Shown here: positions 7,306 to 15,239 of the stretch, piece by piece
Position numbering within the stretch: position 1 is the first letter of the stretch
How the letters are laid out: every line of letters begins with the position of its first letter
Source of the DNA: Streptomyces albireticuli
GTDB lineage: Bacteria; Actinomycetota; Actinomycetes; Streptomycetales; Streptomycetaceae
Reading direction: 5' to 3'
NCBI RefSeq assembly: GCF_021228125.1
Contig: NZ_JAJQQS010000009.1
Span: 124,001-188,000 of the forward strand
DNA length: 64,000 nt
Position numbers and translations under genes: made by a program
Notes under the pieces: model-generated
The model's input: only the letters and a program-made list of their open reading frames with translations
Told to the model about the DNA's origin: nothing
Databases searched by the model: none

Positions 7306-9345
7306 TCACACCCCGATCCGCTCCTGCCCCTTCTCGTCCTCCTCCAGCAGCCGGGCCGCCATCGTGTCCAGCGCCCGGTCCAGGAGCGCCCTGTCCTTCG
7401 GGTCCGTGATGTCCCAGTCGTCGAGGTGGTGGGCAAGCCAGGTGCGCCAGGCCGTGCCCAGGCGTTCCAGTTCCGCCTCGCCGGCCGGGGTCAGGGTCAG
7501 GCGGTCGCCGTCCACCCGGGCCAGGCCCGCGGACGCCGTGCGGGCGAAGGCCGGTTCCAGGGCCTCCGGGGGCATGCGGTGGGCGGTGGCGACGGACGAG
7601 AGGAGGGCCTCGCCGCGGACGCGGAGCCGCCAGTGGATCTGGCCCAGCGTCCATGCCTCGGCCGGGCCCAGCGAGCTGCCCGAGGCCGCGAGGACCTGGC
7701 GGCTCACCGGCGGGCCCTCGGCCCTGCGCATCACGCCCGCCACCGCCCGTTCCAGCTGGCGCTGCGCCTCCGCCGAGTCGGGCGCCGAGAACGCCTCGCC
7801 CATGTCCTGCGCCCCGGCCCGCGCGCTGTCCCGCAGCGGCACCTGCTTGAGGAACCACGCGGCGACGAAGCCGACGAGCGCGACCGGCACGACCCACAGG
7901 AAGACGTAGTTGATCGTCTCCGCGTAGGCGTCGATGACCGGACGCGCCTGCTCCGGGCTGAGCCGGGCGAGGTCCTGCGGGCTCTGCACCGCGGCCGGCG
8001 GGACGCCGGGGGAACGCAGGAGCGCCTCCTCCAGGTTGGGGCGCAACTGCTTGACGTACAGAGTGCCGAAGATGGCCGTGCCGAAGGCGCTGCCGAGCGT
8101 GCGGAAGAAGGTCACGCCTGAGGTCGCCGTGCCCAGTTCGTGGTACGGCACCGTGTTCTGCACCGCGATCGTCAGCACCTGCATGGCCAGGCCGATGCCG
8201 ATGCCGAGCACGAACATGTACAGCGACTCCAGCCACGGCCCCGTCGACGCGCCCATGGTCGACATCAGGAACAGGCCGAGCGCCATCACGGCCGTCCCCG
8301 CGATCGGGAAGACGCGGTAGCGGCCGGTGCGGCTGACCGCCACGCCGGACAGCATGGACGCGCCGAGCAGTCCGGCGACCATGGGCAGCGCCCGTACGCC
8401 CGACATGGTGGCCGACACCCCGTCCACGTACTGGAGGTACGTCGGCAGGTAGGTGAGCGCCCCCAGCATCGCGAAACCCACGATGAAGCTGAGCACCGAG
8501 CAGATCGTGAAGACGGGGTTGGCGAAGAGGTGCATGGGGAGCATGGGTTCCTCGGCCCGCAGCTCCACCCGTACGAACGCGGCCAGCAGCACGATCGACC
8601 CCGCGAACAGGCCGATGATGACGGGCGACCCCCACGCGTATTCGTTGCCGCCCCACTCCAGGCCCAGCACCAGCCCGGACGCGCCGAGCGCCACCAGCGC
8701 GATGCCCGCGTAGTCGATGACGGGCCGCACCGCCGACCGCACCACCGGGATCGTCCGCGCCGCCATGACCACCATCACGATGGCGACCGGCACGTTGACG
8801 TAGAAGCACCAGCGCCACGTCGCGTGGTCGGTGAAGACCCCGCCGAGCGTCGGCCCGACCACCGTCGTCACACCGAAGACCGCGCCCAGCGCCCCCTGGT
8901 ACTTGCCGCGTTCGCGCAGCGGGATGACGTCCGCGATCAGCGCCATCGCCGTCACCATCAGACCGCCGCCGCCGATCCCCTGGAGGGCCCGCGCGGCGAT
9001 CAGCATCAGCATGGAGCCCGCCGCGCCCGCGAAGACCGAGCCGCCGACGAACACCACCGCGCTCAGCTGGAAGATCACTTTCCGGCCGAAGAGGTCGCCG
9101 AACTTGCCGACGAGGACGGTCGAGACGGTCTCGGCGAGGAGGTACGCCGTCACCACCCAGCCCATGTGCCCGCCGCCGCCCAGGTCCGCGACGATCGTCG
9201 GCAGGGCGGTCGAGACGATCGTCTGGTCGAGGGCGGCCAGCAGCATGCCGAGGACGATCGTGACGAAGACGAGGTTGATCCGGCGGCGGCTGAGCTCGGG
9301 CGGGGTCGCGGGGGCCTCAGCGGTGGGCGCGGCGGCCGTGGCCAT
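7306..9345 (-). CDS. DHA2-type MFS drug exporter with fused C-terminal winged-helix-like domain
   Basis: This is a 679-residue protein. About residues 20-530 form a 14-helix EmrB/QacA-type exporter: LDQTIVSTALPTI marks motif D1 in TM1, GKFGDLFGRK is motif A, and ARALQGIGGGGLM and GPTLGGVF mark motifs B and C. Such proteins expel drugs by proton antiport. After a linker, about residues 550-679 form a soluble helical domain with an EALEPAFARTASAGLARVDG / LTLTPAGEAELERL pattern typical of a MarR-like winged helix; this is unusual for an exporter. I chose the ATG at 9345 because GGAGG lies 7 nt upstream, although the frame stays open to 9708. It is divergent from cbiM across a 543-bp gap. Confidence 0.9.
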   Translation of the reverse strand: MATAAAPTAEAPATPPELSRRRINLVFVTIVLGMLLAALDQTIVSTALPTIVADLGGGGHMGWVVTAYLLAETVSTVLVGKFGDLFGRKVIFQLSAVVFVGGSVFAGAAGSMLMLIAARALQGIGGGGLMVTAMALIADVIPLRERGKYQGALGAVFGVTTVVGPTLGGVFTDHATWRWCFYVNVPVAIVMVVMAARTIPVVRSAVRPVIDYAGIALVALGASGLVLGLEWGGNEYAWGSPVIIGLFAGSIVLLAAFVRVELRAEEPMLPMHLFANPVFTICSVLSFIVGFAMLGALTYLPTYLQYVDGVSATMSGVRALPMVAGLLGASMLSGVAVSRTGRYRVFPIAGTAVMALGLFLMSTMGASTGPWLESLYMFVLGIGIGLAMQVLTIAVQNTVPYHELGTATSGVTFFRTLGSAFGTAIFGTLYVKQLRPNLEEALLRSPGVPPAAVQSPQDLARLSPEQARPVIDAYAETINYVFLWVVPVALVGFVAAWFLKQVPLRDSARAGAQDMGEAFSAPDSAEAQRQLERAVAGVMRRAEGPPVSRQVLAASGSSLGPAEAWTLGQIHWRLRVRGEALLSSVATAHRMPPEALEPAFARTASAGLARVDGDRLTLTPAGEAELERLGTAWRTWLAHHLDDWDITDPKDRALLDRALDTMAARLLEEDEKGQERIGV

Positions 9346-9478
9346 GTGGCAACCTCCGAAGCTCCGAAGTCCGCGGAACGAAGTCCTCCGTGATTCAGCA
9401 TTCGGGCAGACGGCGTCTCCCGCCACCGCTGGCGGCGCGCGGGTGAGCGAGAGGCGTGCAGAAGCGGCGCACACGCTC

Positions 9479-9495
9479 TTGCGAAGGGTTCGCAA
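9479..9495. promoter_or_regulatory. 17-bp inverted repeat, possible Nur (nickel) box
   Basis: TTGCGAA-GGG-TTCGCAA has perfect 7-bp arms. Its outline, TTGC-N9-GCAA over 17 bp, resembles the Nur operator of Streptomyces. TTGCGA (9479-9484) may serve as a -35, with TATCAT (9504-9509) as a -10 19 bp away, pointing towards cbiM. A TetR-type operator for the MFS gene is the alternative. Confidence 0.45.
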
Positions 9496-9609
9496 CACGC
9501 GCCTATCATCGAGCGGTTCCCCCCGTTGGCCGGCGTGCGGACCGGTGCACCCCCACGGGCCCGCGACCCCACGCGGGCCCGGCACCACGCGGCGCGCACG
9601 CCGGACAGC

Positions 9610-9850
9610 GGGCCCGCCGCCCGTGACGACCAGTCGTGACGACCAGTCGTGACGAACGACCGTGGCCTCCCAGCCGTGACGAACACCCGTGACCTCCAGC
9701 CGTGACAAGCGTCCGTGACCAGCGTCCGTGACCTCCAGCCGCGACGAGCGCTCGTCACGCCCAGCCGTGACCAGCGCCCGTGCCCTCCAGCCTCAGCCTC
9801 AGCCGTGACGACCGCCCGTCACGGCCACCCGTGACGAACAGCCGCGCCGC
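9610..9850. repeat. Degenerate CGTGAC-rich tandem repeat tract
   Basis: Within the 543-bp gap between the MFS and cbiM starts, the sequence CCGTGAC or CGTGACGA recurs more than ten times at spacings of roughly 11-25 bp, often preceded by CAG or CTCCAG. No gene is credible here. If the promoter near 9504 is real, the tract lies in the cbiM leader. I searched it for a cobalamin-riboswitch core and found no convincing match. Confidence 0.75.
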
Positions 9851-9888
9851 ACACCACCGCGCACGGCCCCGCAGAGCGGAGTCCCGCC

Positions 9889-10956
9889 ATGCACGTCCCC
9901 GACGGATTCATCGACGCCCCGGTCTCCCTCGCCACCGGCGCCCTCGCCGCGGCGGCCGTCGCCACCGCCCTCCGCGGCGCGCGCCGCGAGCTCGACGACA
10001 GAGCGGCACCGCTCGCCGGCCTCGTCGCCGCCTTCGTCTTCGCCGTCCAGATGCTCAACTTCCCCGTCGCCGCCGGTACCAGCGGCCACCTCCTGGGCGG
10101 TGCCCTCGCCGCGATACTCGTCGGCCCGTACACCGCCGTCCTCTGTATATCCGTCGTCCTGCTGATGCAGGGGATCCTCTTCGCGGACGGCGGCCTCACC
10201 GCGCTCGGCGTCAACATCACCGACATGGGCGTCGTCACCACCCTCGTGGCCTACGGCACCTTCCGCGCGCTCCTCGTCCTCCTGCCCCGCCGCAGGCCCA
10301 GCGTCACCGCCGCCTCGTTCGTCGCCGCGCTCGTTTCCGTACCGGCCGCCGCCTGCGCCTTCACCCTCCTCTACGCCCTCGGCGGCACCACCGACGTCTC
10401 CCTCGGCAAGGTCTTCACGGCCATGGCCGGCGTGCACGTCCTCATCGGCGTCGGCGAGGCCGCCATCACCGCCCTGACGGTCGGCGCGGTGCTCGCCGTA
10501 CGGCCCGACCTCGTACACGGCGCCCGCGGGCTCGTACGGCCGCTGGAGTTGCGGACGTCCCCGGGGTCCCCTCCCGCCCCGGAACCCGTGCCCGCGCGGA
10601 CGCCCGCCCCCGCCCGCCGCTCCGCCCGCCGGGTGTGGGCCGCCGGCCTCGTCACCGCTCTCGTCTGCGCCGGCGGCGTCAGCTACTACGCCTCCACCAG
10701 CCCCGACGGCCTGGAGAAGGTCGCCCACGACAAGGGCCTCGACAGCAGGACCGAGGAACACGCCGCCAAGGGCTCCCCCCTCGCCGACTACCAGGTCAAG
10801 GACGTCTCCGACGCCCGGATCTCCGGTGGCCTCGCCGGGGTGATCGGCGTCGGCGTCACCCTCGCCGCCGGCACCGGTGTCTTCCTCGTCGTCCGCCGCC
10901 GCCGCGCCCACGCGCCCACGCCCGCCGCGGAGGCCCCGGCGGCCGGGTCCGTCTGA
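9889..10956 (+). CDS. cbiM: Cobalt/nickel ECF transporter substrate-binding protein CbiM/NikM with PDGLE-type tail
   Basis: This is a 355-residue membrane protein. It begins MHVPDGF, the conserved N-terminus whose amine, His2 and downstream His residues bind Co2+ or Ni2+. About residues 1-215 are the CbiM core with seven membrane segments (NFPVAAGTSGHLLGGALAA motif). After a Pro-rich linker, residues 245-345 carry another TM, a loop with SPDGLEKVAHDKGLD (PDGLE-domain motif) and a last TM, which corresponds to a fused CbiN/NikN-like part. The ATG at 9889 has CGGAG upstream. cbiQ follows after 1 bp. The choice between Co and Ni cannot be made from the protein; a Nur-like repeat upstream leans towards Ni. 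Confidence 0.92.
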   Translation: MHVPDGFIDAPVSLATGALAAAAVATALRGARRELDDRAAPLAGLVAAFVFAVQMLNFPVAAGTSGHLLGGALAAILVGPYTAVLCISVVLLMQGILFADGGLTALGVNITDMGVVTTLVAYGTFRALLVLLPRRRPSVTAASFVAALVSVPAAACAFTLLYALGGTTDVSLGKVFTAMAGVHVLIGVGEAAITALTVGAVLAVRPDLVHGARGLVRPLELRTSPGSPPAPEPVPARTPAPARRSARRVWAAGLVTALVCAGGVSYYASTSPDGLEKVAHDKGLDSRTEEHAAKGSPLADYQVKDVSDARISGGLAGVIGVGVTLAAGTGVFLVVRRRRAHAPTPAAEAPAAGSV

Positions 10957-10957
10957 C

Positions 10958-11731
10958 ATGGGCGCCGGCCACGCCTCCCACCGGCTTTACCGGCCCGGCC
11001 GCTCCCCGGTGCACGCCCTGCCCCCGCACTGCAAGATCCTCGCCGTGCTCGGCTTCGTCCTTGTCGTGGTCTCCACCCCGCGCACGGCGGTATGGGCCTT
11101 CGCGCTGTACGCGGCCCTCCTCGCCGCCGTCGCCGGCACCGCCCGGATCCCCGCCGCCCTCCTGCTCCGGCGGCTGCTGATCGAGGTCCCCTTCGTGGCG
11201 TTCGCCGTGCTGATGCCGTTCGTCGCCGAGGGGGAGCGCGTACGGGTCCTCGGCCTCGCGCTCAGCGAACCGGGCCTCTGGGGTGCCTGGAACGTCCTCG
11301 CCAAGGGCACCCTCGGCGTCGCCGCCTCCGTCCTGCTGGCCGCCTCCACCGAGCTCCGCGCCCTGCTGCTGGGCCTCCAGCGACTCCGGCTGCCGCCCCT
11401 GCTCGTCCAGATCGCGTCCTTCATGATCCGGTACGGGGACGTCGTCACCGACGAGCTGCGGCGCATGCGCGTCGCCCGCGCCTCACGCGGCTTCCGCGCG
11501 CGCGGCGTCCGGCACTGGGGGGTGCTGGCCCGGACCGCGGGCACGCTGTTCATCCGCTCCTACGAGCGGGGGGAGCGCGTCCACCTGGCGATGCTCAGCC
11601 GGGGGTACGCGGGGACGATGCCGGTCATCGACGAGGTGACGGCGACCCGGGCGCAGTGGGCGCGGGCGGCGGCCCTGCCGGTGGCGGCGGTGGCGGTGTG
11701 CGCGGGCGGGTGGGCTTATGCGGCGGGGTGA
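10958..11731 (+). CDS. cbiQ: ECF transporter T-component CbiQ
   Basis: This 257-residue membrane protein transmits ATP hydrolysis to CbiM. It has five or six TM helices (about 30-140 and a last one near 238-256) and, in the cytoplasmic region, two Ala-Arg-Gly-type coupling motifs: RVARASRGFRARG (about 169-181) and MLSRGYAG (about 213-220). These are the features by which T-components contact the ATPase grooves. ATG 10958 follows the cbiM stop by one base, so it is in the same operon. A 186-bp nested palindrome separates it from cbiO. Confidence 0.92.
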   Translation: MGAGHASHRLYRPGRSPVHALPPHCKILAVLGFVLVVVSTPRTAVWAFALYAALLAAVAGTARIPAALLLRRLLIEVPFVAFAVLMPFVAEGERVRVLGLALSEPGLWGAWNVLAKGTLGVAASVLLAASTELRALLLGLQRLRLPPLLVQIASFMIRYGDVVTDELRRMRVARASRGFRARGVRHWGVLARTAGTLFIRSYERGERVHLAMLSRGYAGTMPVIDEVTATRAQWARAAALPVAAVAVCAGGWAYAAG

Positions 11732-11784
11732 GCGGCGGGGTGAGCGGGTGGGCGAGGCGAGGGTGCCGTTGCGCGGGGCCTTTT

Positions 11785-11970
11785 CCCCTACCCGCCCCTT
11801 CCCGTAACCGGGGCTCCGCCCCGGACCCCGGTCCTCAAACGCCGGACGGGCTGAAATGTTGCCCGGAACCGGGCAAATTCAGCCCGGCCGGCGTTTGAGG
11901 CCACCCCGCGGTAGCGCGGAACGGGGGCCCGGGGGCTCGCCCCCGGTTACGGGAAGGGGCGGGTAGGGGA
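11785..11970. repeat. Dispersed palindromic element, copy A (between cbiQ and cbiO)
   Basis: The outer arms, 11785-11814 and 11941-11970, are 30 bp and perfectly complementary. Inside, 11833-11855 and 11878-11900 form a second stem with one mismatch (core CGCCGGACGGGCTGAA / TTCAGCCCGGCCGGCG). At the centre TTGCCCGG pairs with CCGGGCAA. Copies B-E share the core and the CCGCCCCTTCCCG outer arm. The element fills most of the 323-bp gap before cbiO. Confidence 0.92.
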
Positions 11971-12054
11971 GAAGCCCGCCGCAGGCGCACCACCACACCC
12001 GGACCCGCCCTCAAACCTCACCGCCCACCAAGGCACGCCGGACGGAGACCACCC

Positions 12055-12864
12055 ATGACCCCTACGCCTCCCGGACCCTCCACACCCCCCGCGCACCCGT
12101 ACTCCCTGGAAGTCTCCGGCCTCGCCTACGCCTACCCCGACGGCCACCAGGCCCTCTACGGCGTCGACCTCAAGGTCGCCCGCGGCGAGCGCGTCGCCCT
12201 GCTCGGGCCGAACGGCGCCGGCAAGACCACCCTGGTCCTCCACCTCAACGGCATCCTCGGCGGCGGGCTGGGCGGCGTCCGGGTCGGCGGGCTGCCGGTG
12301 GAGAAGCGGAACCTCGCCGAGATCCGCCGCCGGGTCGGCATCGTCTTCCAGGACCCCGACGACCAGCTCTTCATGCCCACCGTCCGGGAGGACGTCGCCT
12401 TCGGCCCGGCGACGGCCGGGGCGCGCGGGCCCGAGCTGGAGGCGCGCGTGCGCAAGGCGCTGGCCCTCGTCGGCATGGAGGGGTTCGCGGACCGGCCCCC
12501 GCACCACCTCTCCTTCGGGCAGCGGCGCCGGGTGGCCGTCGCGACCGTCCTCGTCATGGAGCCCGAGATCCTCGTCCTGGACGAGCCCTCCTCCAACCTC
12601 GACCCGGCCTCCCGGCGTGAGCTCGCCGACATCCTCCGCGCCCTCGACGTCACCGTCCTGATGGTCACGCACGACCTGCCGTACGCCCTGGAGCTGTGCG
12701 GCAGGGCGGTGGTGCTCGGTGACGGCGTGATCGTCGCGGACGGTCCCACACGGGAGCTGCTCTGCGACGAGGCGCTGATGCGGGCGCACCGGCTGGAGCT
12801 GCCGTTCGGCTTCGACCCGCGCGCGGTGGCCGTCCCGGGCCGGGCCCCGGCCGGCGGGGCCTGA
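12055..12864 (+). CDS. cbiO: ECF transporter ATPase CbiO
   Basis: This 269-residue ABC ATPase energises CbiMQ. Walker A is GPNGAGKTT (about residues 50-58), the Q-loop is FQDPDDQLF, the signature is LSFGQRRRVAVA (about 151-162), Walker B is ILVLDEPSSNLDP, and the H-loop is MVTHDLPYA. The DPDDQ Q-loop is characteristic of ECF-type ATPases. ATG 12055 has GGAG upstream (12042-12045). It is separated from cbiQ by the palindromic copy A, so either readthrough or a separate promoter must supply it. Confidence 0.93.
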   Translation: MTPTPPGPSTPPAHPYSLEVSGLAYAYPDGHQALYGVDLKVARGERVALLGPNGAGKTTLVLHLNGILGGGLGGVRVGGLPVEKRNLAEIRRRVGIVFQDPDDQLFMPTVREDVAFGPATAGARGPELEARVRKALALVGMEGFADRPPHHLSFGQRRRVAVATVLVMEPEILVLDEPSSNLDPASRRELADILRALDVTVLMVTHDLPYALELCGRAVVLGDGVIVADGPTRELLCDEALMRAHRLELPFGFDPRAVAVPGRAPAGGA

Positions 12865-13010
12865 GAGTCGTGGCGTCCCCGGCGTGCCGGCGGCACCTGA
12901 CGGTTCCGGTGCCCCGGTCTACGCGCATTGACCATGGCGTTGCACCATTGTGGGAGGTATTGACAGCGATCGGCACACGCGATCGGCACAGTGGGAGCGG
13001 GAGAACAGTG

Positions 13011-14198
13011 GTGGACGTCCAGGGCACGGTGACGGACGGCTTCGAGCCGGTCCGGGACGCCTTCGCGGAGAACTTCGCCCGGCGCGGGGAGCGCGGCGCG
13101 GCCGTCACCGTCTACCGGGACGGCCGGAAGGTCGCCGACCTGTGGGGCGGCACGAAGGACGCCGACGCGGCGCCCGACGACACCGGCGCCGCCCCCTGGG
13201 CGCCCGGCACCGCCCAGATCGTGCGGTCGGCGACCAAGGGCGTCGCCGCCGCCGTGCTGCTCCTGCTCCACCAGCGCGGCCAGGTCGACCTCGACGCGCC
13301 CGTCGGCACGTACTGGCCCGAGTTCAAGGCGAACGGCAAGGAGCGCGTCCTCGTGCGCCACCTGCTGTCCCACCGCGCCGGCCTGCCCGTCCTCGACGCG
13401 CCGCTGACCCCGGCCGAGGCCGTCGACGGGGTGAGCGGCCCGCGCGCCGTCGCCGCCCAGGCCCCCGCCTGGGAGCCCGGCACGGCCCACGGCTACCACG
13501 CGCAGACGTACAGCTGGCTGCTCGGCGAGCTGGTCCACCGGATCACCGGGCGCACGATAGGCACCTGGGTGGCCGGGGAGATAGCCCGGCCGCTCGCCGC
13601 CGACCTGTGGATCGGCCTGCCGGAAGCCGAGCGGGACCGGGCCGGACGGGTCGCCCCCGTCGAGCCGCCCGCCGCCCCCGCCACCCCGGGCCTGCGGGTG
13701 CGCCCCAAGCAGTCCGTCTCGGCCGCCTACGACGACCCGGACTCCCTCACCCGCCGCGCGTTCGCCGCGATCACGCCGCTCGCCGACGAGAACGACCCCG
13801 CGTACCGCGCCGCCGAGCTCCCCGCCTCCGCGGGCATCGCCACGGCGGACGGGCTGGCCCGCTTCTACGCCTCGCTGATCGGGGACGTGGAGGGCGGCCG
13901 CCGGCTCTTCGCGCCCGCGACCCTGACCCTGGCCCGTACCGAGGAGTCGGTCGGCCCGGACCGGGTCCTGGTGGTGAACACCCGCTTCGGCCTCGGCTAC
14001 ATGCTGCACGGGGCGGCCTCCCCGCTGCTGGCCCCCGGCTCCTTCGGCCACCCCGGCCGGGGCGGCTCGCTGGCCTTCGCGGACCCGGAGTCGGGCATCG
14101 CCTTCGGCTACGTCACCAACGGCCTGCAGAAGAACGTCACGGCGGACCCGCGCGCACAGGCGCTCGTACGGGCGGTTGGCAAGGCGCTCGCCGGGTAG
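13011..14198 (+). CDS. Serine hydrolase of the class C beta-lactamase / EstB family
   Basis: This 395-residue cytosolic protein has no signal peptide. The nucleophile motif S-x-x-K is visible as RSATKG at about residues 69-72, the catalytic-Tyr region as GYHAQTYSWLLGEL, and a late HPGRGG takes the place of the KTG-like box. This pattern fits the EstB-type esterases that share the beta-lactamase fold, not penicillin-binding enzymes. I prefer GTG 13011 because GGGAG ends 7 nt upstream; GTG 13008 is directly adjacent, and the longer open frame from 12870 lacks a ribosome site. It is followed 10 bp later by the SDR gene. The substrate is unknown. Confidence 0.88.
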   Translation: MDVQGTVTDGFEPVRDAFAENFARRGERGAAVTVYRDGRKVADLWGGTKDADAAPDDTGAAPWAPGTAQIVRSATKGVAAAVLLLLHQRGQVDLDAPVGTYWPEFKANGKERVLVRHLLSHRAGLPVLDAPLTPAEAVDGVSGPRAVAAQAPAWEPGTAHGYHAQTYSWLLGELVHRITGRTIGTWVAGEIARPLAADLWIGLPEAERDRAGRVAPVEPPAAPATPGLRVRPKQSVSAAYDDPDSLTRRAFAAITPLADENDPAYRAAELPASAGIATADGLARFYASLIGDVEGGRRLFAPATLTLARTEESVGPDRVLVVNTRFGLGYMLHGAASPLLAPGSFGHPGRGGSLAFADPESGIAFGYVTNGLQKNVTADPRAQALVRAVGKALAG

Positions 14199-14208
14199 TG
14201 CTTGCCGC

Positions 14209-15000
14209 ATGGCGGCAGCGGCGCGTTTCGACGGCTACGCGGTACTGATCACCGGGGCGGGCCGCGGCATCGGCGAGGCCACGGCGCGGCGCTTCGCGGC
14301 CGAGGGCGCGCGGGTGCTCGTCACGGACCTCGACGGCGCGCGGGCGGACCGGGTGGCGGCCGAGGTGCGGGCCGCGGGCGGCGTCGCCGAGCCGCTCGCC
14401 TGCGACGTCGGCGACCGGGCGGCCGTCGAGGCGGCGGTGGCCACGGCGGTCCGGCGCTTCGGCCGCCTCGACGTCCTGGTCAACAACGCCCTCTCCTGCC
14501 ACCCCGACCCGGCGCTGGTCGAGGACGAGGCGGACGACGACTGGTTCCGGGACCTCGACATCACGCTGACCGGCGCCTTCCGCTGCGTGCGCGCGGCCGT
14601 GCCGCACCTGGCCGCGGCGGGCGGCCGCGGCGCCGTCGTCAACATCGGCTCGGTCAACGGCGAACAGGACTACGGCAATCACGCCTACAGCGCCGCCAAG
14701 GCCGGTCTCGCGAGCCTCACCCGCACCCTCTCCGGCCACTGCGCGCCCCGGGGGGTCCGGGTGAACCTCGTCGCGCCCGGCACCGTCCGCACCCCGAACT
14801 GGGCGGGCCGCGAGGCGAACCTGGACCGGGCGGCCGGCCAGTACCCCCTCGGCCGTGTCGGCCGCCCGGAGGACATCGCGGCGGCGGTGACCTTCCTCGC
14901 GTCCCAGGACGCGTCCTGGATCACAGGGGTGACGCTGCCGGTGGACGGCGGGCTGCTGGTGAGCAACATGGGACTGAGGGGAGCGCTGGCGGGGAACTGA
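14209..15000 (+). CDS. Short-chain dehydrogenase/reductase
   Basis: This 263-residue NAD(P)-dependent oxidoreductase has the classical SDR features: TGAGRGIG at about residues 16-23 for the cofactor, NNA at about 95-97, a catalytic Ser in NIGSVNGEQ and YSAAK at about 161-165. A DLDG segment after beta-2 suggests NAD(H) preference. It also has the C-terminal GVTLPVDGG typical of FabG-like enzymes. ATG 14209 is preferred over an upstream TTG that would overlap the hydrolase gene. It probably shares an operon with the serine hydrolase. The specific substrate cannot be deduced. Confidence 0.9.
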   Translation: MAAAARFDGYAVLITGAGRGIGEATARRFAAEGARVLVTDLDGARADRVAAEVRAAGGVAEPLACDVGDRAAVEAAVATAVRRFGRLDVLVNNALSCHPDPALVEDEADDDWFRDLDITLTGAFRCVRAAVPHLAAAGGRGAVVNIGSVNGEQDYGNHAYSAAKAGLASLTRTLSGHCAPRGVRVNLVAPGTVRTPNWAGREANLDRAAGQYPLGRVGRPEDIAAAVTFLASQDASWITGVTLPVDGGLLVSNMGLRGALAGN

Positions 15001-15239
15001 GCCGCGGGCGGGCCGGGGCGGGCGAGCCGCGGGCGGGCGGGCCGGGGCCGCCCGCGGACCGGCCGCCCCGGCCCTGCGACCCGCCGCCCGGGGAGCGCGG
15101 CCGTTCCGAGGAGCCGCCGCCCGAGGACCGGCCCGCGTGCCCCGCCGCCCCCGCCGGACGGCACCCCTCCACTCCCGCCGGACGGGGGGCCGCGCGGCGC
15201 CCTCCGGACTCCCACAGGCTGGTTCCCTACGATGGCGCG
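15001..15239. other. Intergenic region before pmt
   Basis: The 239-bp G+C-rich stretch holds no credible gene. Its last bases carry TACGAT (15228-15233) six nucleotides before the GTG of pmt, which is the layout of a leaderless -10 promoter. Confidence 0.6.

Noticed and set aside
9346-9708. N-terminal extension of the MFS exporter up to 9708
   Set aside because: The frame is open but covers repeat DNA; a consensus GGAGG ribosome site precedes ATG 9345, where the family N-terminus begins.
9500-9888. Cobalamin riboswitch upstream of cbiM
   Set aside because: I looked for the B12-box and the CCCGCAACTG-like core. ACCGGTGC and GCCGGACAGCGGG are only weak partial matches, so no riboswitch is claimed.
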